Notes under the pieces: model-generated
Database searches by the model: none
The model's input: only the letters and a program-made list of their open reading frames with translations
Told to the model about the DNA's origin: nothing
Assembly: GCA_041658185.1 (NCBI GenBank)
Contig: JBBAAR010000001.1
Coordinates: 1-64,000, forward strand
DNA: 64,000 bases
Source: UBA8919 sp041658185
GTDB lineage: Bacteria; Elusimicrobiota; UBA8919
Direction: 5' to 3'
In this document: positions 25,758 to 34,796 of the stretch, piece after piece
Numbering within the stretch: position 1 is the first letter of the stretch
Layout of the letters: every line of letters begins with the position of its first letter
Translations under genes and position numbers: made by a program

Positions 25758-26371
25758 AACAGTTCCGCCAACGGTTTACCCGATAACAATTTCCCTGTTT
25801 TGCTTATTTCTTTTATTATTGCCAATTTGCTTTTCTTTTTTAAGTCGGCGGCGGTAAGAATATACGGCTCTATCCGGCTGTTAAATAACTCTATCGTTTT
25901 GTCGTTTACCGTATCCAGTATATGTTCAATTGCTCTTCTATCGGCAGGTCGCTTTGTAACTATCATAATATCAATGTCGCTTAGCGGTTTTTCTTTTCTT
26001 TTTGCTACGCTGCCGAATAATACAACCGAGACAATCTTTCCTTTAAGTTTCCTGTTTATTGCTTTGACTAATATTTTATTCAGTATTTTCGGAATTGATT
26101 TTTCTTTCTCAAATAATTCCGCCAGAATGTTTTTCACGATGTAATTGGAGTCGTTCAACCGATAAAGATGGGTCACCCCGGCACTTTTCAATAGAAGAAT
26201 CTTTTCGGCGTAAAGATTCTGTAATGCTTTATGACAAGTTGCAGGACTTATATTTATTTCCTTCGCTATCTGCCTGCCGCTCCATTCTGCATGAGTATTA
26301 AACAAAAACCTGATAATCTTAATTTTTGTTTCTTGATTTAGAATTTTGTCCAACGGTTCATGAATCCTCAT
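25754..26371 (-). CDS. Winged-helix MNT nucleotidyltransferase, antitoxin-like
   Basis: A 205-residue protein with an N-terminal winged helix-turn-helix (about residues 10-75; GRQIAKEINISPATCHKAL). A minimal nucleotidyltransferase domain follows, with GSVAKRKEKPLSDIDIMIV near residue 118 (GS...D-x-D). The HTH fusion suggests autoregulation, supported by a perfect palindrome overlapping the promoter just upstream. It forms a likely type VII-style pair with the HEPN gene. Confidence 0.8.
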   Translation of the reverse strand: MRIHEPLDKILNQETKIKIIRFLFNTHAEWSGRQIAKEINISPATCHKALQNLYAEKILLLKSAGVTHLYRLNDSNYIVKNILAELFEKEKSIPKILNKILVKAINRKLKGKIVSVVLFGSVAKRKEKPLSDIDIMIVTKRPADRRAIEHILDTVNDKTIELFNSRIEPYILTAADLKKKSKLAIIKEISKTGKLLSGKPLAELL

Positions 26372-26405
26372 AAATTTGTTTATCCTGTGTTTAATAATTA
26401 AAACG

Positions 26406-26427
26406 TATGTTTAGAAATCTAAACATA
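26406..26427. promoter_or_regulatory. Palindromic operator of the MNT/HEPN pair
   Basis: TATGTTTAGA (26406-26415) and TCTAAACATA (26418-26427) form a perfect 10-bp inverted repeat with a 2-base spacer. It sits immediately downstream of the -10 box, where bound protein would block transcription. The HTH of the MNT protein is the obvious candidate binder (inference). Confidence 0.7.
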
Positions 26428-26454
26428 GTATATGATAAATTTACCCTTTGTCAA
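26427..26454 (-). promoter_or_regulatory. Sigma70-type promoter of the MNT/HEPN pair
   Basis: Minus strand: exact TTGACA (26454-26449), 16-base spacer, TATACT (26432-26427). The -10 box touches the palindromic operator. Confidence 0.7.
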
Positions 26455-26620
26455 TAGCCGAACGGAATTATTTTTTTATTTCAAATCACTGTCCGGTATT
26501 GCCACACCCTGTTTCATAAAGTGTTCGCATTCACCTTCCCTCTCCCCCCTGTTTTTTTAAATATTGCCCGGTTTTTTGCAAGTTTCTAAAAGAAAGTGTC
26601 GCATTTTTACTACAAAAATA

Positions 26621-26676
26621 TAACTGTTAAAATCGTTGACAGTTGAAGAAATCAAACTTACAACATAGAACCGTCC
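26621..26676. repeat. Direct repeat, left flank of orphan secreted gene
   Basis: Starts TAACTGTTAAAAT and ends AGAACCGTCC, with GAAGAAATCAAA inside. A similar copy lies at 27387-27439 on the other side of the 26731-27333 gene. The stretch 26455-26620 holds nothing else I can recognise. Confidence 0.55.
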
Positions 26677-26730
26677 AGATTTCCTTTCGCCACTTCAACA
26701 AAACTGTATTTGCATCATATCAGTACTTAT

Positions 26731-27333
26731 CTATTTTTTAGGAGATTTCAAATTTAATTTTAAAAATTCTTCGTATTTCATTTCCGTTTGCTTCGCCGGT
26801 TTTTTAATGGCATCCGATAAATCATAATAGAATAGCGTTATATTATCGATTTTTTCGCCTTCATTATTGTTATATAACGTAGTTATAAGATATTTTTTAT
26901 CTTCAGAAAAATACATATCATAACCATGCGGCTCAAGTCTTATTGATTTGTCTTTTAAGAGATCATATACAAAAATTTCTTGAAATTGACTATTACAATC
27001 ATACATAGTCTCTTTTTTAAAAAGGATAAATCCTTTATTATCGGGTCGTTTGTATACGTCATAGTATATTATATTGGATTCTTTGTATTCCATTTTTTCT
27101 TCGTTATTTCGTATATATATTTTTTTATAAAGCATCGGATTGCAAACAATTTTTCTTCTATCAATTTCCTGCTTATTCCATTCTATTTGATAATCTATGA
27201 TTAGGGGTTTATTAAAAGAATAATCCAATCCGGGATGTTGAATACTATTTATTTTACAACCCGTTATTGTATCAGCATTAACGTAATTAACTATGAAAAT
27301 AAATACGGCAATTATAAATAAAACTTTTTTCAT
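26731..27333 (-). CDS. Secreted hypothetical protein
   Basis: A 200-residue protein with an N-terminal signal peptide (MKKVLFIIAVFIFIVNYVNA, probable cleavage after residue 20). The mature part has no domain I recognise. It contains segments such as GFILFKKETMYD and YDMYFSEDKKYLITTLYN that resemble single beta-propeller-like blades, a weak impression only. The gene is AT-richer than its neighbours, stands alone and lies between two direct repeats, so it may have been acquired. Confidence 0.6.
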   Translation of the reverse strand: MKKVLFIIAVFIFIVNYVNADTITGCKINSIQHPGLDYSFNKPLIIDYQIEWNKQEIDRRKIVCNPMLYKKIYIRNNEEKMEYKESNIIYYDVYKRPDNKGFILFKKETMYDCNSQFQEIFVYDLLKDKSIRLEPHGYDMYFSEDKKYLITTLYNNNEGEKIDNITLFYYDLSDAIKKPAKQTEMKYEEFLKLNLKSPKK

Positions 27334-27386
27334 TTTTTCTCCTGCAATCTTCTAAAAGATATACTGGCAAATTTAATTCAAAATGA

Positions 27387-27439
27387 TAACTGTCAAAATT
27401 ATTGAAATATGGAGAAATCAAAATATCAGAACCGTCCCC
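27387..27439. repeat. Direct repeat, right flank of orphan secreted gene
   Basis: Starts TAACTGTCAAAAT, contains TGGAGAAATCAAA and ends CAGAACCGTCCCC. Related to 26621-26676 and, in its TGGAGAAATCA...CCGTCC part, to 54444-54465. The integrase remnant begins inside it. Confidence 0.55.
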
Positions 27440-27995
27440 ATACTTTCTTAATCGCATTATCAAATTGCGAGGGAACTTTCTGCCGCTTCCTAACCCAAAA
27501 ACAGGCAATCCGACTTTATTCCTTATTGTCAGAAGAAATTGCTGGAAACGTTATTCTTACGCCGGATTAAGGCATGCTTTATCGGCTGTCGTAAAAAATT
27601 GTAATATCAATAAACATATTTCACTGCATATGCTCAGACATACTTATGCCACTGAACTGCTTCGCGGCGGCATAAATTTGGCTGCTCTTATGAAACTTTT
27701 GGGTCATGTGGATATCAGAATGACTCTGCGATATGCAGGCGTTAGCCAGCAAGACCTGCGGCGGGAATATTTTAACGCTGTTGAAAAAAGCAAATCTATT
27801 TATCTCTTGTCGGAACAATCAACCAAAAGTGAAACGGACAAGCCGGAATATATCCTTGATAGCATTGATAGTTTAATCACTAAAATTTATTGTATCGGGA
27901 AGGATTCTACCGAAAAGAAATCTAAATTGAAACTGAAGAGAATTGCTGAAAGACTACGCAGGGCTTTTAACGATTTCAAAAAATATGATGTGTAA
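27402..27995 (+). pseudogene. Tyrosine recombinase remnant (C-terminal catalytic half)
   Basis: The only plus-strand gene. The 197-residue open frame keeps the C-terminal part of a phage/IS-type integrase: HMLRHTYATELL (H-x2-R box), LLGH and the nucleophile Tyr in TLRYAGVS. The N-terminal core-binding domain and the first catalytic arginine are missing. The first 40 or so codons, running through the flanking repeat, do not look like an integrase. It is therefore a truncated, probably inactive recombinase marking past insertion in this accessory patch. Confidence 0.75.
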
Positions 27996-28132
27996 ACAAA
28001 CAGAGGAATATTAGCGTGGATTGGTCAGTTTTATTGCAATTAACAAGCATTATGATTTTACAAATATTTCACGAAATTGCACAGTTAGTTCTGGGTATGG
28101 GAACAGGCACTAATTGTCCCTAATCCTACATC

Positions 28133-28150
28133 GTGGGATGGTAATCCCAC
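28133..28150. repeat. 7-bp hairpin, intergenic repeat family GTAGCGG
   Basis: GTGGGAT (28133-28139) and ATCCCAC (28144-28150) form a perfect stem with a 4-base loop, followed by CGCTAC. The sequence 56288-56325 after preTA has the same layout (CCGCTAC...GGAT..ATCC...CCGCTAC). The rest of 27996-28152 shows no gene. Confidence 0.5.
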
Positions 28151-28152
28151 CG

Positions 28153-29178
28153 CTACATTTTTTTTGTTTCCAGTTTTAACTGTGCTACCTGTATGGATTT
28201 TTGTAATTTTTCGGCGAATAACTCTTTCGACGGTAATTTCGTCAGATACTCAGCGACTTTTATTCTGTCCTTCTGTAAAAACAATAACTCAATCTGCTCT
28301 TTGCCTTTCTCGGCGCACAGTATAAGTCCGATGGGCGGATTCTCGCCTTCCGCCATATCATGCTTTTCCAGATACCGCAAATAGAGTTCCATCTGCCCTT
28401 TATAGTCCACCTTGAATCTCCCGAGTTTCAAATCAATAACCACAAAACACCTGAATTTTCTGTGATAAAACAGTAAATCTATGTAGTAGTCCTCATTATC
28501 AACGGTAATTCTTTTCTGTCTTGCTACAAAATAAAAATCTTTGCCGAGTTCAAGTATGAATTTTTCAAGCGCATTCAGTATCGCACTTTCCAAATCCCGC
28601 TCGCTATAGGTATCTGCAAGTTCCAGAAAATCAAGTACATATGGGTCTCTGAAAACCAATTCCGGTGTCATCTTGTCTTTTTCTTTTAATTCCTTCAACT
28701 GCGTTTCTATGGTTTTTTCCGGAAGTTTTGATAATGCGGTTCTTTCATAGAGCATGCTGTTCATTCTTTCCTGAAGTGTGCGAGTACTCCAATTTTCTTT
28801 TTGGCATAGTGTGGCATAAAATTGCCGTTTCAAGTTGTCATCAAGATAAATAAGGGTTTTACTGTGCGACCAACTTAATCTTTCGAATTCTCTCTGCACT
28901 GCGGAGAGAATCGGATATATCTCGTTAAATTTAACCATATGCCACAGATTCTGAGGAGAATATCCCTTCCCGTATTTCTGTGCTAATTCTCCACTCAATG
29001 AGTGGATTATTTGTTTTCCGTATTCTGCCCTCTCTGATTTCATTATTTCTTCTTTGACTGTTTTCCCGATATTCCAGTAAAGAATAACCATTTCCTGGTT
29101 GATTGTTACGGCAACTTTTTTTCTTGCCTGTTCAATCAGAACAGAAATTTTATCAAAAAGACCGGGACGGACTGGCAA
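28153..29178 (-). CDS. YhcG/DUF1016 family PD-(D/E)XK nuclease
   Basis: A 341-residue protein with the DUF1016 N-terminal domain (VILYWNIGKTVKEE near residue 31, YGKGYSPQNLWHM near 68, LSWSHSKTLI near 101). The C-terminal YhcG PD-(D/E)XK nuclease domain has YYIDLLFYHRKFRCFVVIDLKLG around residues 233-255 (D-x20-D-x-K). Family members are linked to mobile elements and DNA repair or defence. The start is taken as TTG, because an in-frame stop lies 14 codons upstream and no ATG intervenes. It is single and downstream of nothing obvious. Confidence 0.85.
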   Translation of the reverse strand: MPVRPGLFDKISVLIEQARKKVAVTINQEMVILYWNIGKTVKEEIMKSERAEYGKQIIHSLSGELAQKYGKGYSPQNLWHMVKFNEIYPILSAVQREFERLSWSHSKTLIYLDDNLKRQFYATLCQKENWSTRTLQERMNSMLYERTALSKLPEKTIETQLKELKEKDKMTPELVFRDPYVLDFLELADTYSERDLESAILNALEKFILELGKDFYFVARQKRITVDNEDYYIDLLFYHRKFRCFVVIDLKLGRFKVDYKGQMELYLRYLEKHDMAEGENPPIGLILCAEKGKEQIELLFLQKDRIKVAEYLTKLPSKELFAEKLQKSIQVAQLKLETKKM

Positions 29179-29249
29179 TTGGTCTTTTTCAACAATATCA
29201 GAACCTTGTTCTTTTTCTTACTATGTCTCTTTTTTTCATAACAGAATAT

Positions 29250-30437
29250 TTATTTTACCAGTTTCATTGTTTCTCTTGCAATAAGTAATTTCTCGTTTCT
29301 CGTTAAAATAAATATTTTTACTTTTGAATCAGTTGCACTTATTTCACCTTCAACACCGATGATTTTTTCATTTCTTTTAAGGTCAATTTTTATTCCGAAT
29401 TGTTCAAGTCCGGCAAGTATTTTTTCTCTTATCAGAGGTGAATTTTTTGCAATTCTTCCCGTGAATGAAATCGCGTCTATTTTCCCGCCCAAAACAAAAT
29501 AGTACGCACCGAGATATTTTCTTGCTCTATAAACAAAAATATCAACGGCAAGTTTTGCGTTTTCATCCCCTTTAATTGATTTTTCCACGACCTCTTTCAT
29601 TTCGCTGCTGATACCCGAAATACCATAAGTTCCGCTTTCTCTATTGAGGCAATTTTCAAGTTCAGACAGTGTCCAGCCGCTCCTTAAAAGATAATTGATA
29701 ATTCCTGCGTCCATATCGCCCGGACGGGAGGTCATTACAAGTCCTTCAAGCGGCGTAAAACCCATTGATGTGTCTATTGATTTACCGTCGGAAATTGCAC
29801 AAGCGCTTGAACCGGCCCCCAGATAAAATGAAATCAATGTTGCTTTGTCTTTTTTCAATAACTGCGCAGTTCTTTCAGAAAGATATTGGTGAAAAGTTCC
29901 GTGAAAACCATATCTTCTGATTTTATATTCATAATACAATCGTGAAGGCAGCGCATACCTGAAGGCAACCTCCGGCATCGTCTGATGAAATGCCGTATCA
30001 AAGACAGCGACATTTTTTTTGCCGGGGAAAAAGACCTCCGCCGTTTCAATCCCTTTTAGATTATACGGATTGTGCATCGGGGCAAGTTCAAAATCCTTGT
30101 AAATCTCTTTCTTTACATTTTCATCAATTACAACGGAAGATGTGAATGTCCATCCGCCGTGAACAACCCTGTGCCCGACGGCAGAAATTTCATCTTTTGA
30201 TTTGATACAACCATATTTAGGATTTGTAATTATCGCCATAATAAGTTCAAGCCCTTTTTGATGGTCCAAAACCGGCTGGACAATTTTTTCCGTTTTGTCG
30301 CCTGTGATGTGGGTAAGAATAGCGGCGTCAAACCCGATGGAATCCAGGATGCCCCGACATAATTCTGTCTCCTGCGGCATTTCAAAAAGTTCATACTCAA
30401 TAGAATAAATTCTGCAATTCAAGACAAGGATTTTCAT
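29250..30437 (-). CDS. Acetate kinase family protein with degenerate active site
   Basis: The 395-residue protein aligns along its length to AckA: HRVVHGG, LAPMHNP, VFDTAFHQTMPE, YGFHGT, STSMGFTPLEGL-like DTSMGFTPLEGL and the C-terminal NEKLLIARET. Several conserved catalytic or nucleotide-binding residues are replaced. The N-terminal NxGSSSxKY reads NCRIYSIEY (S10 to I, K14 to E), HLGNGSS reads YLGAGSS (H208 to Y, N211 to A, M. thermophila numbering), and GIGEN reads GRIAKN. It may be a divergent acyl kinase or a non-catalytic paralogue. It is the last gene of the acs operon. No phosphotransacetylase is in the window. Confidence 0.82.
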   Translation of the reverse strand: MKILVLNCRIYSIEYELFEMPQETELCRGILDSIGFDAAILTHITGDKTEKIVQPVLDHQKGLELIMAIITNPKYGCIKSKDEISAVGHRVVHGGWTFTSSVVIDENVKKEIYKDFELAPMHNPYNLKGIETAEVFFPGKKNVAVFDTAFHQTMPEVAFRYALPSRLYYEYKIRRYGFHGTFHQYLSERTAQLLKKDKATLISFYLGAGSSACAISDGKSIDTSMGFTPLEGLVMTSRPGDMDAGIINYLLRSGWTLSELENCLNRESGTYGISGISSEMKEVVEKSIKGDENAKLAVDIFVYRARKYLGAYYFVLGGKIDAISFTGRIAKNSPLIREKILAGLEQFGIKIDLKRNEKIIGVEGEISATDSKVKIFILTRNEKLLIARETMKLVK

Positions 30438-30440
30438 TTT

Positions 30441-30510
30441 CGCCCTCCTAATCGCTGATTAACGCTGATTTGACGCCAAATGAACGCTGATTTTTCAGCG
30501 TTTATCCGCT
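30441..30510. repeat. Intercistronic repeat, acsD-kinase spacer
   Basis: Contains CGCTGATT-type words (CGCTGATTAACGCTGATT, then AACGCTGATTTTTCAGCGTT, which can form a hairpin). It fills the gap between the acsD stop and the kinase ribosome-binding site. Confidence 0.6.
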
Positions 30511-30511
30511 T

Positions 30512-31471
30512 CTATTTCAACATCAACTTTTGAATATAATTTTTTATTTCCTTAACAGTTGTCGGATGATTTACAACGACAATATCGCTGCCCGCCTGAA
30601 TATAGCCGACAGATGTTGTCGTTTCCCACAGGACACCCCTTTCTTTAAGGGGACCCCATTCAGGTTTTTCCGTCTCATCTGATTTACATTCCTTTGCCTT
30701 CCATGTCTCCTGCCCTACAAAAGTAATTATCGGCTGTGACATCATTTTATCGCCTGATAGTGCAGCAAGCCGTGTTCTTTCAATTATCGTATAACAGTAC
30801 TCAAACCCATATCCTAACCCGCCTGTTGACGGATGAATTACAAGCCGGTCAGAACTAAATCCCATATCGGTTATTAAAATATTTAATTGCTTTTCAAGAT
30901 TTATATCAAGCGGGGTTTCTGCAATTATTGAATGGCCGCCTGAAAGAGCCGCGGCTGTAAATGTTTTGTAATTCTCTTTTGTTGCAACACCTAATAGACA
31001 ATTTTCACCCTTTGCTGCTTCGGAAATACTCATAATAATTGATGAGTCCTTCTCGTTATTGCCGCAGCCCACGATTATTAAAGGAAGGGTTGTCGCAGAT
31101 AAAACATTTTTTACTGTTTTTGTAATTTCATCGGCGGAGGAGTTTTTTAAGTCGGGGTCGGCGCTTTTAAGTCGCAGGCATATTAAATCACATCCGAACT
31201 CCTCGCATTTTTTTGCCCACGTCGCAGGGTCGGTTAATACATCGCCATATTCATTTTTGAGAACATCGGGCCAATCGGTCGGTTCTACATCCCATACCTC
31301 CATCGCAATAGCGGGCGGATTGGGAATTGTTCCCTCAAAAAAAAGAAACGGGAGTGTGGACGTACCGCCGAGTTTAACTTTTTTTGAACGGCTTCCTCCT
31401 TCCTCTTTTGTTGCACCAATCGTCAATTCATAGGTCCTGCCGGGCCATTTTTCAATTATCGCAGATTCCAT
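30512..31471 (-). CDS. acsD: Corrinoid iron-sulfur protein small subunit
   Basis: The 319-residue delta subunit of CODH/ACS; with AcsC it carries the methyl-cobamide from AcsE to AcsB. TIM-barrel segments TIPNPPAIAMEVWD, CDLICLRLKSADPD, LPLIIVGCGNNEKD and VIHPSTGGLGYGFEYCYT are typical. Length agrees with Moorella AcsD. The order acsC-acsV-acsD matches acetogen clusters with acsV in the middle. Confidence 0.94.
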   Translation of the reverse strand: MESAIIEKWPGRTYELTIGATKEEGGSRSKKVKLGGTSTLPFLFFEGTIPNPPAIAMEVWDVEPTDWPDVLKNEYGDVLTDPATWAKKCEEFGCDLICLRLKSADPDLKNSSADEITKTVKNVLSATTLPLIIVGCGNNEKDSSIIMSISEAAKGENCLLGVATKENYKTFTAAALSGGHSIIAETPLDINLEKQLNILITDMGFSSDRLVIHPSTGGLGYGFEYCYTIIERTRLAALSGDKMMSQPIITFVGQETWKAKECKSDETEKPEWGPLKERGVLWETTTSVGYIQAGSDIVVVNHPTTVKEIKNYIQKLMLK

Positions 31472-31481
31472 TTTGTTCCCC

Positions 31482-31505
31482 CGAATACCGCTAAACTAAC
31501 GCTAA
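31482..31505. repeat. Short repeat element, acsV-acsD spacer
   Basis: On the minus strand it reads as TTAGCGTTAGTTTAGCGGTA, starting at the acsV stop. The TTAGCG words recur in 37140-37180. Confidence 0.4.
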
Positions 31506-33430
31506 ATGTTTTTTTGTGTCTGTTTCGCACTCTTTTTTTTCGCGGCTGTTTCGCGCGTTTTTATTGATGGAAACATGTCCGAATTTGTGTGCGGTAAAAA
31601 CAGTGACGCCGTATAACTATTCATAAATTCATTATCGGTACTTAAATCAATATATGTCATTTTCTGTGCAATATCTTCAGCTTTTTTCATCGCACTATTT
31701 GACAGAAGACACATTTTACAGCCCGTTATTGAGCCGTTACCTATAAATGAAAACTTCTCTTTCGGCAAATCCGGAAGAAGCCCGAGTATAATTGACTTTT
31801 CAATATCAAGGGCATTGCCGAGGCCGCCGGCGATAATTATCCGTGAAATCTGGTGAAAGTCAATACCCATTTTTTTAATTAAAACTTCTATGCCCGAAAA
31901 TATTGCCCCTTTTGAATGTATAAAATTTTTTATATCTGCATGGGTAATTGAAATGTTTCCTGTAATAAAAAATTCATAACCCTCATCAGTTTTTTTAAGA
32001 TGTTTTGACGAACCGCTTACAAAATCGCCCGATTTATCAATAATACCTTTTGTAAAAAGTTCTGCGACGATAGAAATAATGCCTGCACCACAAATGCCTC
32101 TCGGTAATGTATTACCAATCGTTTTGATTGAAATTTTATCGTCGATAATTCCGAAATTTTCTATTGCACCCGTTTGTGCCCTTATCCCGCATTTTAATCC
32201 GCCGCCCTCAAAACAGGGCCCGGCAGAGGTTGAACAGCACACAAGAAAATCCTTGTTGCCCAAAACAACCTCGCCATTTGTACCCAGGTCAATAAAAAGC
32301 GTAAGTTGAGAAAAATTACTCATCCCGCTTGCTAAAACGCCCGCCGTAATATCACCGCCGACATATGAGGAGACACACGGCAGACACGACAGAAGCCCTC
32401 TCGGATTTATTTTTATACCCGCTTCGGCGGCGCGAATTACGGGAAACAAATTTGCGACGGGAATATACGGCGAGCGTCTGATGTTTGACGGGTCAACCTT
32501 TAATAAAAGATGAATCATCGTCGTATTACCGGCACAAACAACACAGTTGACATCGTTAAGCGAAATTTTATTTTCTATAATAAGCGAGATTATCAAATCA
32601 TTTATTGCATCAACAACGGTATGATGCAAACGGTCAAGCCCTGACAAATCTCCCGCATGAATTATTCTGGTTATAACATCTTCTCCGAAAGAAACCTGCG
32701 GATTATACATCGCCTTTGCGGAAAGAATTTTTTGTCCCGAGGGTGGCGGGATCAAATTAACAAGATACGCAACTACCGTTGTCGTACCTATATCAACGGC
32801 AATCCCGAAATTTTTATCGGATGTATCGCCGGGTTCTACCATCACAAGTTCCATGGTGCCGTTTCTGTTTCCGAGAGTAACCGTAATATTAAAGTTTGCC
32901 GCTCTTAAAAGTGAAGGGAGTTTTTTTATATTCGCAAGTCCCATCTGCATAACGGGACCTGCGGTTTCCGACTTTTTTATTTCTCTGAAGATTCTTTCAA
33001 GGTCGGCAACCGTATCATCAAATGATGGTTTTGGCAGTCGCAGGTGAAGTTTTGTTGAAAGCGGACTTACCTTAAAAAATTTTTCTTCAAAAACCGCAGG
33101 GGTTATATCGGTCGGTTCAGCCGGCGTATAAATCTCTTTGCCTTTTATTAAAATTTCTGCCCTTTCAACACGGGATTCTTCGGGAACAAAAACCTCCATA
33201 TCTGCTTTACAGACAGTCCGGCAGGCAAGAACATATTCGTCGTTCTTTTCTTTCTCGTCCGTAAAAATTTCGCCTTTAACAATTTTGACTTTACATCTTC
33301 CGCAGACACCTTCTCCGCCGCAAGAGTTGTAAATCTGGATGCCGACCATCATCGCAGCAGATAATAAATCGGTTCCTTCCGTGACAATTATTTCTTTATC
33401 AGACGGTAAAAATTTTATTTTGCAAGACAT
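31502..33430 (-). CDS. acsV: Corrinoid protein reductive activator (RACo-type)
   Basis: The 642-residue ATP-dependent activator that returns oxidised Co(II) of the corrinoid iron-sulfur protein to Co(I). The N-terminal 2Fe-2S ferredoxin domain has NSCGGEGVCGRCKV near residue 35 and CRT near residue 69. The middle and C-terminal parts form an ASKHA-type ATPase (VDIGTTTVVAYL near residue 217, FIDLGTNGE near 375, GPCFEGGGLKCG near 405). It sits between acsC and acsD. Confidence 0.94.
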   Translation of the reverse strand: MSCKIKFLPSDKEIIVTEGTDLLSAAMMVGIQIYNSCGGEGVCGRCKVKIVKGEIFTDEKEKNDEYVLACRTVCKADMEVFVPEESRVERAEILIKGKEIYTPAEPTDITPAVFEEKFFKVSPLSTKLHLRLPKPSFDDTVADLERIFREIKKSETAGPVMQMGLANIKKLPSLLRAANFNITVTLGNRNGTMELVMVEPGDTSDKNFGIAVDIGTTTVVAYLVNLIPPPSGQKILSAKAMYNPQVSFGEDVITRIIHAGDLSGLDRLHHTVVDAINDLIISLIIENKISLNDVNCVVCAGNTTMIHLLLKVDPSNIRRSPYIPVANLFPVIRAAEAGIKINPRGLLSCLPCVSSYVGGDITAGVLASGMSNFSQLTLFIDLGTNGEVVLGNKDFLVCCSTSAGPCFEGGGLKCGIRAQTGAIENFGIIDDKISIKTIGNTLPRGICGAGIISIVAELFTKGIIDKSGDFVSGSSKHLKKTDEGYEFFITGNISITHADIKNFIHSKGAIFSGIEVLIKKMGIDFHQISRIIIAGGLGNALDIEKSIILGLLPDLPKEKFSFIGNGSITGCKMCLLSNSAMKKAEDIAQKMTYIDLSTDNEFMNSYTASLFLPHTNSDMFPSIKTRETAAKKKSAKQTQKNI

Positions 33431-33482
33431 ATTATTTTCACATTATTTTTCTTATTTAATCATCTGACTAAACGAGAAAGTG

Positions 33483-34796
33483 TTACTTCCAAACAGTTTT
33501 AAGATATTTGGGAAGCCCAGATGCCTCTTTGGGACCGACGAGAATTTGCCAGCCGGTTAAATCTTCCAGTTTTCCGCTCATTACCGAAACATAGCCGGGA
33601 ATTATTATTTTTTTGTGTGAGACACGGCTTGCAACATCAGTTTTTTTCATCCATGTATCAATAACTTCGGCATTGAATTTATCCGCAGCCCAAGCGGTTA
33701 AAACGGACATTCCATCGGCATCACAGACCAAAAGCCAGGCCGGGATTTTTGAATTTTCAATTTCAGGTGAGACAGTAAAAAATGTCAGGGAAAAGTTTGT
33801 TGTAACCAAAAGAGGCGATTTATCGTCGGGATTTCCGATTTCATAAAGTTTCGGTTCCATCATTATCGGTTTTTGCGGGTCGGTGTAAATGTTCAGACGT
33901 AAAGTAATTAAAGGAAGAAGTTCTTCGGGTTTGTCCGTTTGGACAACAAGTATATTGGCATATTTAAGGATATATGTTGCGGCATCAATTACATTATCGG
34001 CGAAAGCGATAACGGGAAAACCGAGCGGTCTGAAATTTTTTTTCAGGGCAAGCCGTCTTATCTGGGTGAAATCCTGGATACATTTTGAAATATCTCTTGA
34101 GCCGCAGTCAAGCACAATATCCTTAATGCCTGCGGCGGAAACCTTTTGTGAAAGCAACGCAACTTCTTCAATAGTTTTTCCATACACACATAAAGGAACA
34201 TTATATTTTTTTGCGATATTAAGCATTTGCTCAAAGTTTCCTTCGGTAAGTTTATATAATAAAGGTTTTTTTTGTGAGATATTTTTTAGCGATTCTTCAA
34301 TTGCTTGTAGGTTTTCACTAATTAAAATTAAAGGCAGTTCTATTTTTTCAGAGAGTTCTTTTGAAACAGATGCAAATTTTTCGGGGTTGTTAGAATCGTT
34401 TCTCACAGCAACAAGATTTATACCGACCATCATCCCAACTCTTTCAAAATTCAGTTTTTTTATTTTCTCAATTTTTGCGGAAAGATTTTGTTCATTGTCT
34501 GAAATTGAAACGGCAATCGCTGTCGGATGATAAAATGTTTTTTCGTGACGGAAAAGCACCGTTTCACCGCCGACTTCTATCTTTTTTTCACTTTCACCTA
34601 TTGTGATGGTCGCCATCGGCGGAAGCGAGGCGGACTCCAATAATTGTTTTGCCGTATCACTGACATCCGGGCATTTGTCCAAAGATGTTTTTTTCCCAGC
34701 CAAAGACATAGCAAATGCAAGACAGGTCGGAAATCCGCATTTTTTACAATTTGTTTTCGGTAAATGTTTGTAAATATCCAGCCCTGACAACGCCAT
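33483..34796 (-). CDS. acsC: Corrinoid iron-sulfur protein large subunit
   Basis: The 437-residue gamma subunit of CODH/ACS. The N-terminal 4Fe-4S domain has C17-x2-C20-x4-C25-x16-C42 (TNCKKCGFPTC). A TIM barrel (about residues 95-320) and a C-terminal cobamide-binding domain (VLTAWAADKFNAEVID, IPGYVSVMSGKLEDLTGW) follow. Length is typical. It lies downstream of acsB across a 148-bp repeat-bearing gap. Confidence 0.95.
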   Translation of the reverse strand: MALSGLDIYKHLPKTNCKKCGFPTCLAFAMSLAGKKTSLDKCPDVSDTAKQLLESASLPPMATITIGESEKKIEVGGETVLFRHEKTFYHPTAIAVSISDNEQNLSAKIEKIKKLNFERVGMMVGINLVAVRNDSNNPEKFASVSKELSEKIELPLILISENLQAIEESLKNISQKKPLLYKLTEGNFEQMLNIAKKYNVPLCVYGKTIEEVALLSQKVSAAGIKDIVLDCGSRDISKCIQDFTQIRRLALKKNFRPLGFPVIAFADNVIDAATYILKYANILVVQTDKPEELLPLITLRLNIYTDPQKPIMMEPKLYEIGNPDDKSPLLVTTNFSLTFFTVSPEIENSKIPAWLLVCDADGMSVLTAWAADKFNAEVIDTWMKKTDVASRVSHKKIIIPGYVSVMSGKLEDLTGWQILVGPKEASGLPKYLKTVWK

